Shown here: positions 8,109 through 14,500 of the stretch, one piece after another
How the letters are laid out: every line of letters starts with the position of its first letter
How positions within the stretch are numbered: position 1 is the first letter of the stretch
Assembly (NCBI GenBank): GCA_022843305.1
Contig: JALHNX010000027.1
Coordinates: 1-40,460 of the forward strand
DNA: 40,460 bases
From: Pyrinomonadaceae bacterium
GTDB lineage: Bacteria > Acidobacteriota > Blastocatellia > Pyrinomonadales > Pyrinomonadaceae
Direction: 5' to 3'
Position numbers and translations under genes: made by a program
Notes under the pieces: model-generated
The model's database searches: none
The model's input: only the letters and a program-made list of their open reading frames with translations
What the model was told of the DNA's origin: nothing

Positions 8109-8609
8109 ATGAACAATATCAGATGTCCGCACTGCAAGGGCGAAAAACAAATTTACCGGCATTGTTTTCCGACTTATCTTTCGGGTTGGATGCCTTGCAA
8201 AACGTGCTCGGCAGCCGGATCGATCACCGAGGAAAAGAAAGCAATACTCGAAATCGGCGAAGACATTCGTGTCAAACGGCTGGCTCTGATGCTTGCGCCG
8301 TCGGATGTTTCGCAAGCAAATCCGGTCTTTTCTGCGGAGGAATGGAAGCGCATCGAAACCGGTGACTGCGAAATCATTGATTCTTACCGCGCCCGGAGCA
8401 TTATTGAAGCTTTTTCCGCGTCGTTCGCAGATAAATTCGATGTTTACGAAAACGGCGCGTTTGGTGCTCGGCGTAAAATTATCACGCTTGATTCCCGCTC
8501 GGACGCTGAAGTTGCACTTAAGGATTGTCGTGAATTGGCAAAAAATTCCGGGCAGATTTTAGTTTATGAAATCGTCGAGCGGAAAGAAAGAGTTTTGGAG
8601 GCGAACTGA
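8109..8609 (+). CDS. Zinc-ribbon plus HTH-like protein
   Basis: A 166-residue protein. CPHCKG and CKTCSAAG near the N-terminus form a DnaJ-like zinc ribbon. Residues about 50-90 (GEDIRVKRLALMLAPSDVS, then SAEEWKRIETGD) look like an XRE-type helix-turn-helix. The C-terminal 60 residues are mixed alpha/beta. A ribbon joined to an XRE-like domain suggests a transcriptional regulator, possibly one that acts on the repeated operator elements; the last point is inference. Confidence 0.65.
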   Translation: MNNIRCPHCKGEKQIYRHCFPTYLSGWMPCKTCSAAGSITEEKKAILEIGEDIRVKRLALMLAPSDVSQANPVFSAEEWKRIETGDCEIIDSYRARSIIEAFSASFADKFDVYENGAFGARRKIITLDSRSDAEVALKDCRELAKNSGQILVYEIVERKERVLEAN

Positions 8610-8614
8610 ATTTT

Positions 8615-9118
8615 ATGTCTGAAAAATTAACTAATCAGGAATTAAACGTCTGGCTTGCCGAAAATCTTTTCGGTTTCCAGTGGCGGCGGAGTTCGGTAAG
8701 CGGGAGCCGCGGTTTGTTTCCGCCCGACGCTGTTGTGGAATGGTACGATGAGAGCGCCGACGGCAGCGAGAATATATCAATCGGACATCCGAGCTATGTT
8801 CCCGATTATTCAGGAAATATTTCGGATGCGTGGAAGGTCATCGACCAGTTGCGGACGAAAAGATGGCTCGCGGTCGTCAAGGATATGCCCGACGGCTTTC
8901 CGTATCTCGACGATAATGACAACACGCGAGCCAATAAAATTTTCCGGCGATCTTGTGCCCAGTTTCAATGGATGCCGCGAGCCGACATCGAAGACACGCG
9001 CAAATTTATTCATTCGCATACTTTCTCGATCGCCGATACGCCGGCGCGGGCGATCTGCGAAGCGGCGAAAAAAGCGGTCGAAGCCGATCGGAAATATTCG
9101 GAAAAAGGAGATACCTGA
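8615..9118 (+). CDS. Phage ABA-sandwich-domain-like protein
   Basis: A 167-residue protein with the typical pattern of the phage ABA sandwich domain: N-terminal LNVWLAENLFGFQW, a Pro/Tyr strand region, and C-terminal TPARAICEAAKKAVE. Such proteins are common in phage accessory blocks and have no known activity. The start is the ATG at 8615, shortly after the upstream stop. Confidence 0.65.
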   Translation: MSEKLTNQELNVWLAENLFGFQWRRSSVSGSRGLFPPDAVVEWYDESADGSENISIGHPSYVPDYSGNISDAWKVIDQLRTKRWLAVVKDMPDGFPYLDDNDNTRANKIFRRSCAQFQWMPRADIEDTRKFIHSHTFSIADTPARAICEAAKKAVEADRKYSEKGDT

Positions 9119-9123
9119 TCAAT

Positions 9124-9684
9124 ATGAGCAAAATTAAACCGATCCGCATCCAGCGCAAAAGAACGCGCGGTTTTAACCTGCAGGCTGAATCACTTTCCCG
9201 CAATGGTCTGTCGTGCGTTTATGTCGGAAGACCTTCGCGCTGGGGCAACCCGTATTTATACGGAAAATCCGAGATCGAACGCGACCAGATTATTAAAGCC
9301 TATAAGGTCTGGCTGGAATTTAAATTAGCCGAAGACCCTGATTTTCTCGAACCGCTGAAGGGGAAAAATCTCGCGTGTTTCTGCCGTGAATTGGACGAAT
9401 GTCATGCCGACGTGCTTTTAGAACTGGCTAACGAATTTCCGATTCCATGGGGACAGGTCGTGATTGCCGTCAACCGACTGTTGTTCGAATTCGCTTCTTT
9501 CACCCATTGGGTCAACAAAGCCGATGCGTTGTATGCGCCGTATAAACCAATCAGCCAGGCTTTGATCTGTGTCGATGCCGTCGGACGGGTCTGCACGTCG
9601 GGCTATGAATTCGAGCGGGCGCGTGACGAGCAAACTTTCCCTGTCCGGGTCTTTTTGACGACCGACCGCTATGACGTTTTGTGA
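9124..9684 (+). CDS. DUF4326 protein with C-terminal extension
   Basis: A 186-residue protein. Residues 8-100 match DUF4326: an IQRKRTRG start, YVGRPSRWGNPY, the LKGKNLACFC strand and ECHADVLLELAN. The family is common in phages and is thought to be a nucleotide- or DNA-related domain of unknown activity. Residues about 105-186 (from PWGQVVIAVNRLL to the FPVRVF strand) form an extra domain with WVNKADALYAPY and CVDAVGRVCTSG. The start at 9124 follows the upstream stop by five bases. Confidence 0.75.
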   Translation: MSKIKPIRIQRKRTRGFNLQAESLSRNGLSCVYVGRPSRWGNPYLYGKSEIERDQIIKAYKVWLEFKLAEDPDFLEPLKGKNLACFCRELDECHADVLLELANEFPIPWGQVVIAVNRLLFEFASFTHWVNKADALYAPYKPISQALICVDAVGRVCTSGYEFERARDEQTFPVRVFLTTDRYDVL

Positions 9685-9734
9685 ATAAAATAGTCTGCCG
9701 CGAAAGAAGAGGCTTTTGCAAAATCAGGTAAATT

Positions 9735-10001
9735 ATGAGAAAAAGAAATTTCGTTACTGAAAATATGACTTACGTCCGCGCCATCGTTTCCGATGAGGAA
9801 AAACTGAATGTCAAAGCCCGCGCCAAGGAACTCGGTCTGAACGAATCCGAGTTGATTCGTCAGGGCTTGAAAAAAATGGGCGTCGAGATCGAGGTCGAAA
9901 AGGAGATCGGCGCGCCGGTCGGCAATAAGAACAATCCGCAGGGCAACCCCGAGCTTTTTAGATCTTCACCGAAATACCGGGAAAGCAAATCGAAAAAGTA
10001 A
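9735..10001 (+). CDS. Ribbon-helix-helix-like regulator
   Basis: An 88-residue protein. A strand (MTYVRAIVS) is followed by helix EEKLNVKARAKELG, a turn LNES and helix ELIRQGLKKMGV: the ribbon-helix-helix arrangement of CopG/Arc-type DNA-binding proteins. The C-terminus is basic and low in structure. An internal ATG (at TENMTYV) is an alternative start. It lies 96 bases upstream of repeated promoter copy 2 and is a natural candidate for its repressor; that is inference. Confidence 0.65.
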   Translation: MRKRNFVTENMTYVRAIVSDEEKLNVKARAKELGLNESELIRQGLKKMGVEIEVEKEIGAPVGNKNNPQGNPELFRSSPKYRESKSKK

Positions 10002-10097
10002 AACTTTAAATTACAATCCGTTTTTGGATATGGCAGATCGATATTTACCGGATATAGGGGAAACCTCACTTCCGGCTCGAAATTATTTTTGAAAATG

Positions 10098-10158
10098 CCT
10101 TGAAAATGCTTCCGGTTGTTTGTCAATTATGACTATATTTGTTAATATAATTATAGAA
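10098..10158 (+). promoter_or_regulatory. Repeated promoter-operator element, copy 2
   Basis: TTGTCA (10120-10125) and TAATAT (10143-10148), 17 bases apart, with the dyad CAATTAT-GACT-ATATTTG at 10124-10141. The four-base centre is the reverse complement of that in copy 1 (AGTC). The -10 box ends 9 bases before the ATG at 10158, so transcription would start at or next to that ATG. Confidence 0.8.
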
Positions 10159-10544
10159 TGACACAAAATATTAATTGGCACAAAATTTCAATTCCCGACA
10201 TAATTTACACAAATATCAGCGAAGAGCTTTTTGAAGCGATTCACGAACAGCATATGCGGATTCGCTCGATGCGCTACAACGGCGACGACTCGCAAGCACT
10301 CGATTGGATTCGTCTGCTCGTTTCCGATAACGGACTGACCCACAAACTGCTTTATCTGGCGACCGGCTCGGATGGTTATATGGTCGGCTGCGAAGAATTC
10401 CGGAACGGCGAATCTTCCGGCGCAGTCAAACTGTCCGGTTACGGCTGGCGCGAGAACGCTTCTCAAGCCTGGGCGGACGGCAAAGAATACGTCAATTTAT
10501 TGCTCTCGATGGGTTATGATTTTGCACCGGCTGAGGAACTTTAA
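10158..10544 (+). CDS. Hypothetical protein, probable leaderless start
   Basis: A 128-residue acidic protein. There is no room for a ribosome site between the -10 box and the ATG, so translation is probably leaderless. Strands and helices alternate (for example LLYLATGSDGYMVG) with Trp-rich patches. No recognised motif. Confidence 0.6.
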   Translation: MTQNINWHKISIPDIIYTNISEELFEAIHEQHMRIRSMRYNGDDSQALDWIRLLVSDNGLTHKLLYLATGSDGYMVGCEEFRNGESSGAVKLSGYGWRENASQAWADGKEYVNLLLSMGYDFAPAEEL

Positions 10545-10548
10545 TTTG

Positions 10549-10557
10549 TGGTAAAAT
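10549..10557 (+). promoter_or_regulatory. Extended -10 promoter, leaderless gene
   Basis: TGGTAAAAT fits an extended -10 (TGnTAnnnT). It lies after the stop of the upstream gene and ends seven bases before the ATG at 10564, which places the start of transcription at the start codon. No -35 at proper spacing is seen. Confidence 0.5.
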
Positions 10558-10563
10558 ACCGAT

Positions 10564-10899
10564 ATGGATTTAGAGCAAACCATTGAACAATTAACAGCAA
10601 AAGATTTAAATGCGATTTTGAAAGATAAATCCATCAACACCGAAAAAATTCTGCCGCAAACATTTATGGTTGCAGTTAATTATCAATTGGTTATTCGCGC
10701 CTTCGGTGAGGAATGGACAGCTTGTTATGAATCTGGGCAGTATGACCGCTTTGGTGCTGTCACGGCGCACGGAAATAATATTGAAGAAGCGTTGAAAGAA
10801 TTACTTTATTACTTTTTAAACCACGACGCTTTTAGGGATTTGCGCCACCTTTTGAATACTCCTGACCGCCATCAATCTTCTAAGACACAATCCATCTAA
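10564..10899 (+). CDS. Hypothetical protein
   Basis: A 111-residue protein, AT-richer than its neighbours. The middle has strands (FMVAVNYQLVIRAFG) and a helix (NIEEALKELLYYFLNHDAF). It has no Shine-Dalgarno sequence and its ATG sits at the predicted transcription start. No recognised family. It is the last + strand gene before the - strand island; 150 bases without a gene follow, holding an 8-base inverted repeat (GTCGTTTT...AAAACGAC). Confidence 0.55.
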   Translation: MDLEQTIEQLTAKDLNAILKDKSINTEKILPQTFMVAVNYQLVIRAFGEEWTACYESGQYDRFGAVTAHGNNIEEALKELLYYFLNHDAFRDLRHLLNTPDRHQSSKTQSI

Positions 10900-11050
10900 T
10901 TATCAAGTCTGTTCGATACGACCCGATTGCGCCCGCGCAAAAGCGGTAAAAAGTCGTTTTTGCATTATTCTGGTCAATGATTAAAACGACAGGCACTGAT
11001 CGTTCGCGTTCGGTGATTAGAAGGAGTCCGCATTTGCAGTATTCAGCCAT

Positions 11051-11599
11051 TTATTTGACTTTGATATGCACTTCGCAATTCCAAAAGATCCCTGATTCAC
11101 CGTAACTTTGAATTCTGGTTCTATAAAAAGGCGCGGGCGAATTGTTCCACTGATAGCCGGGAAATGGAATTTTTTCCTTTTGACCTTCCGATAACTTCAA
11201 ATCGAGCCCGCATATTTTCAGGGTGTCGCCCGGGCTTTGGGTTCGTAATTCATCCGGAATCTCCAAATAAAATGCGACCGCCTTCCCATCAAAGTAATCG
11301 ACCTGCAAAAATCTTTTGCCTGATTTGTTGTAAATGCGGTATTCGCCGTTTTCGGATTGAACATACTTGGTATCTATGTAATCGGGCTTGCCGTAGATCT
11401 GCTCGATTTGCTTCGCCGATTTATTGGCGAGACTGAAAAAATTGATGATCGGTTTAAGATTTTCCGTATTGGATTTAATCGTTTCTGTCGGTCTTTGAGC
11501 CGGGGTTGAGGTTTTAACGACCGCAATATTTTCCGATACCGGGTTTTGAGCGGCGCAGGCAGTCAGAAAGATCAGTAATAAAAGCAGAAGTTTTTCCAT
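11051..11599 (-). CDS. Lipoprotein of unknown function
   Basis: A 182-residue protein with a signal of the lipoprotein type: hydrophobic MEKLLLLLLIFLTAC, with LTAC as the lipobox and Cys15 as the lipidated residue. The mature part has a low-complexity Thr/Pro linker, then SAKQIEQIYGKPDYID, which resembles the start of SmpA/BamE-like folds in small outer-membrane lipoproteins. AAGGG lies before the ATG. It is probably exported and anchored to a membrane; a role in superinfection exclusion is possible but not shown. Confidence 0.65.
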   Translation of the reverse strand: MEKLLLLLLIFLTACAAQNPVSENIAVVKTSTPAQRPTETIKSNTENLKPIINFFSLANKSAKQIEQIYGKPDYIDTKYVQSENGEYRIYNKSGKRFLQVDYFDGKAVAFYLEIPDELRTQSPGDTLKICGLDLKLSEGQKEKIPFPGYQWNNSPAPFYRTRIQSYGESGIFWNCEVHIKVK

Positions 11600-11692
11600 A
11601 AACCCTTAACTTAAAGAAATAATCTTGTTGATGGTATCCGGCGAAGTTGTTTGCGATTTCGGAAAACGTATAACAATTTTTCGATTTTGAAA

Positions 11693-11929
11693 TTAATTAC
11701 AAAGGCTCCGGCTGACGTAAGTCTTTCGACCGTTGCGATTAATGTAATAGCAGCCGCCGCGCGGACCGCGAATTAGGTTGCCTCTTCTGCTCGAAACCGA
11801 ACGTGTTGAAACCGAACGCGATTTTTTTGCTTTATTTGATTTCACCGACCGTCTTTGCCCATCGGCTTCGCCCGGAAAAATAATAACGAACGATAAAACA
11901 AGAAAAATTGACAGTAGTAGTTTTTTCAT
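11693..11929 (-). CDS. Small secreted basic protein, PBCV basic-adaptor-like
   Basis: A 78-residue protein with a signal peptide (MKKLLLSIFLVLSFVIIFPG) and AAGGAG before the ATG. The mature part is very basic and Ser-rich. It ends in RGPRGGCYYINRNGRKTYV and a last Cys, which matches the short PBCV-specific basic adaptor motif (GPRGG-x-Y-x-IN-x-NG-x-KTYV). The two Cys residues could form a disulfide. It begins six bases after the stop of the HsdR-like gene, so they share a transcript. Confidence 0.6.
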   Translation of the reverse strand: MKKLLLSIFLVLSFVIIFPGEADGQRRSVKSNKAKKSRSVSTRSVSSRRGNLIRGPRGGCYYINRNGRKTYVSRSLCN

Positions 11930-11935
11930 AATGGT

Positions 11936-13009
11936 TTACTCCTTGGCGTCGCCTTCGCTTTCATAGAATGCGAATACGCGGCGCATTTTTTCAGAATGCT
12001 GGTAAATTTCGTCAAGATTCCCGATCGGAACGCGCTCTTCCTGACGTTTCTCGTCGAAAATACCGAGATACTTCTGCCCGCGGTTGAAATGCAGCCGGGC
12101 GAGCGGCTTGCGGTTATTGTTGTCGAGCAGAATTCCCATATAGCTTTGTGTATCGCGGTGCGTGATGCGGTTCGGGTCGACTATATCGCGTAATAACGAT
12201 TTGACGATATAAAATCCTTCGAGCTCGTCGGCTGTCGTTTCGACAAGATTTTCCTTGGTGTTTTCCGGCGACTCTTCCGGTTCGTTCAAATCGGCGTTTC
12301 CGGACATGACCGCTTTCAGCCGGTCGTTGATCCTTTCGCTGATCAGCTGTTTGAAGCCGCGTCTGACCAGATCGGAGAAATATTCGCGACGCGCCGGGGT
12401 CAAAACGCCTTCATAAATTTTCGAGGCGAAGAGTTTTACGAATTCGTCGGACGGTTTTTCGATTTGTTCGTTGATCAGCCGCTTGATCTGGCGCGTATAT
12501 TTCAGCTCGCCGGCAGAAGCAATGATGTCCTCGATGTTAAAAAATTCCTTCCGGAGCTTCTTTAATTCATTGATGGCGACATCGGTTAAGTCGGTCATAT
12601 CGACTTCGAGGAACGGCTTTTCATCCATCTTGTTGGGCGCTTCCAGATCGGTAAAGAACCGGTAGATCAAACCGTTCGTCAGGACGGCGATGCGCGCTTC
12701 GGTGACCGCGAAATAGCGGAAAAGCTGCGAGGCGTGTTTGATGTTCAGATCGCCGCCGCAGTGTTTGCACTCGAATAGAATAATGATCTTGTCATCCTTT
12801 TTGACCGCGTAATCAACTTTCTCGCCTTTTTTTATTCCGACGTCGGCGATAAATTCCGGCACAACTTCGGTCGGATCGAAAATGTCGTAACCCAGAATAT
12901 TGATGAACGGCATAATGAGCGCGTTTTTTGTCGCTTCTTCGGTCTGCAGCAGACTGCAGAGTTTCTCGGTTTTTAGCGCCAGAGCCTGAAGGCTTTCTAC
13001 GAAATCCAT
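11936..13009 (-). CDS. Orphan HsdR-N-type restriction endonuclease
   Basis: A 357-residue protein with the type I restriction R-subunit N-terminal domain: D66 in KVDYAVKK and E80-C-K82 in ILFECKHC form a PD-(D/E)xK nuclease centre. Residues 85-120 continue the fold (HASQLFRYFAV, LTNGLIYRFF). Residues about 150-260 are helical. The C-terminal 110 residues contain a strand-rich domain. No helicase motor, methylase or specificity subunit is nearby. It resembles stand-alone COG4748-type proteins in prophages and bacteria. A role in defence or host DNA cutting is inferred. Confidence 0.75.
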   Translation of the reverse strand: MDFVESLQALALKTEKLCSLLQTEEATKNALIMPFINILGYDIFDPTEVVPEFIADVGIKKGEKVDYAVKKDDKIIILFECKHCGGDLNIKHASQLFRYFAVTEARIAVLTNGLIYRFFTDLEAPNKMDEKPFLEVDMTDLTDVAINELKKLRKEFFNIEDIIASAGELKYTRQIKRLINEQIEKPSDEFVKLFASKIYEGVLTPARREYFSDLVRRGFKQLISERINDRLKAVMSGNADLNEPEESPENTKENLVETTADELEGFYIVKSLLRDIVDPNRITHRDTQSYMGILLDNNNRKPLARLHFNRGQKYLGIFDEKRQEERVPIGNLDEIYQHSEKMRRVFAFYESEGDAKE

Positions 13010-13107
13010 AATTTTTTGCCCCTGTAATTAAAAATAAAAAACAGCTTCCAAAACCGGCGAAAACCCGCACGAAAAGAAATGTTTTAGAACAATTCTTTTT
13101 ATTCTTT

Positions 13108-13131
13108 CCGGCTTTTCAATTGAAAAGCCGG
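13108..13131. repeat. 24-base perfect palindrome in 5' leader
   Basis: CCGGCTTTTCAA followed directly by its reverse complement. It lies in the probable 5' leader of the HsdR-like gene, about 100 bases before the start. The stem would be ten pairs with an AATT loop. There is no T-run after it on either strand, so it is not an obvious terminator; a protein-binding or attenuator role is possible. Confidence 0.85.
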
Positions 13132-13179
13132 GCATTGTTTTCGTCGTCGGTTTATAGAAGTCTTTTGTAAATGTTTGGA

Positions 13180-13210
13180 ACAATGTAGTTTATTTCTCAA
13201 ACATTGTCAA
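13180..13210 (-). promoter_or_regulatory. Promoter with overlapping dyad, HsdR-like gene
   Basis: On the - strand TTGACA (13205-13210) and TACATT (13182-13187) are 17 bases apart. The inverted repeat ACAATGT (13180-13186) / ACATTGT (13201-13207) overlaps both boxes, as a repressor operator would. The predicted leader to the gene at 13009 is about 165 bases. Confidence 0.6.
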
Positions 13211-13256
13211 TAAAATCAATTTTGGGGTAGTGTCCTAATTTGTGTTGGTGTTACTT

Positions 13257-13490
13257 TTATTTCGGCTTACCGCTATTCAACAACGCAATTGCTATTCGGG
13301 CGATTATCCAAACCGGCAATAATGGTAATCCGATTATTAACAAAACGGGTAAAAACGGAATCAGTAAACATCCCAAACCATTCAAGGTGTCATTTTTATT
13401 TGCACCTGATCCGTGTTTTCTAACTTGATGGTGGTATCTTCCGTAATATCCCATTATTTTTAATACTTCAACAAATCTTTCAAAGTCCAA
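13257..13490 (-). CDS. Small membrane protein
   Basis: Up to 77 residues from a TTG at 13490, or 64 from the ATG at 13451; neither has a clear ribosome site. The C-terminal half is one long hydrophobic stretch (CLLIPFLPVLLIIGLPLLP then VWIIARIAIALL), probably a hairpin of two membrane segments. The N-terminal part is charged with several His and Tyr. It lies downstream of the zinc phospholipase-like gene on the same strand, and its hydrophobic character would suit a holin or antiholin. That is inference and the gene itself is uncertain. Confidence 0.4.
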   Translation of the reverse strand: MDFERFVEVLKIMGYYGRYHHQVRKHGSGANKNDTLNGLGCLLIPFLPVLLIIGLPLLPVWIIARIAIALLNSGKPK

Positions 13491-13515
13491 CCGTTTTAGT
13501 TAAACCGGCAGTTAT

Positions 13516-14340
13516 TTACTCTGCTAACATGACCAGCAGTTTTGCGATCCCGTTCACCGCCTCATTGACGTTTGCGCCCGTCTGATCGCGGAATTCACCG
13601 CTCCAGCGCTCGGGTTTGGTGCGTTTGCCGAAAACCGCCCGGTAAGAAACATATTCCTCATACATCCAGCCGACCGTCTGCTCGCTGCCGCCGCCGGTTT
13701 CGACGAACCGCGCGACGCTGATCGTGATCTCGCGGGCGTTACTGCCGGCAATTTCCTTCGATTCGATAAATTCTTCGAGAAACGTCGATTCCCTTTCACG
13801 GATATCGAGTTTGGCATCCATCACGCCTTCATATGCGCCGTGCGAGCTGCTGTCATCCTCGCCCCAGTGCGCGCCGGTGCCCATCATATGCATGAACTGC
13901 CCCAGATCGGCGATATAGTGCGACATCGCGCCCGCGTAGTATGCCGCCAGACGTTTATCGCCGCTGCGAAGGGCGGCTTTCGCCTTGGTGAATTCTTCGA
14001 GCGCCCGCTGCGCCGCCCGGTCTTTGGTCACGTTTCCCCGGACATCGAAAAGAATGCAGTGGCATTGACGTTTATCGGCATAGCGTCCGGCTGCGCCGAC
14101 TCCGGGCAGAAGTCCGTTGTCCGGTGCTTCCGTACCGGAAAAATAGATCATCAGATTGTCATTGATAAAAGACACGTCCGCGCCGTCGGCTTCCGCCAGC
14201 CCGACCGCTTTCCACGCGACCCAGTCGTGTCCGCCGAAAAACGGCTGATTTATATCGGTCGTTTTGGGACCGTTCTTCCAGGCGCCGAACGAATTAAAAG
14301 TAAAGACGAAAATCAGGAATAAGGACGCAAGTGGTTTCAA
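13516..14340 (-). CDS. Secreted zinc-dependent phospholipase C / P1-nuclease-type enzyme
   Basis: A 274-residue protein from a TTG start with GGAGG six bases upstream. A signal peptide (about residues 1-20) ends in SFGA, leaving W21 at the mature N-terminus, the Trp whose amino group binds zinc in this superfamily. H38, H94, H141, D145, H151, H167 and E171 follow; H-x3-D-x5-H, then H-x3-E about 16 residues later, matches the H118/D122/H128 and H142/E146 ligands of bacterial phospholipase C. The fold cuts phospholipids or single-stranded nucleic acid. It is divergent from the endolysin, so membrane attack during lysis is a reasonable role. No other enzyme fits the pattern better. Confidence 0.8.
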   Translation of the reverse strand: MKPLASLFLIFVFTFNSFGAWKNGPKTTDINQPFFGGHDWVAWKAVGLAEADGADVSFINDNLMIYFSGTEAPDNGLLPGVGAAGRYADKRQCHCILFDVRGNVTKDRAAQRALEEFTKAKAALRSGDKRLAAYYAGAMSHYIADLGQFMHMMGTGAHWGEDDSSSHGAYEGVMDAKLDIRERESTFLEEFIESKEIAGSNAREITISVARFVETGGGSEQTVGWMYEEYVSYRAVFGKRTKPERWSGEFRDQTGANVNEAVNGIAKLLVMLAE

Positions 14341-14380
14341 AACTGCCTCCGGGGAAATCTGGATTGAATAAAGCAGTTAA

Positions 14381-14409
14381 TTTATAACCGCAAATCACAG
14401 TTAAGTCAA
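14381..14409 (-). promoter_or_regulatory. Promoter of the phospholipase-like gene
   Basis: On the - strand TTGACT (14404-14409) and TATAAA (14381-14386), 17 bases apart, about 40 bases before the TTG start. It is the best sigma-70 match in this part of the window. Confidence 0.7.
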
Positions 14410-14500
14410 TTTTCATCAAAATAAAAGCCTTTTTTCAGTCGCTCTCCGCGCCGAACAATTATCCGCTCAAAGAAAGTAACCTTATTTTCGAGGTGAAATA

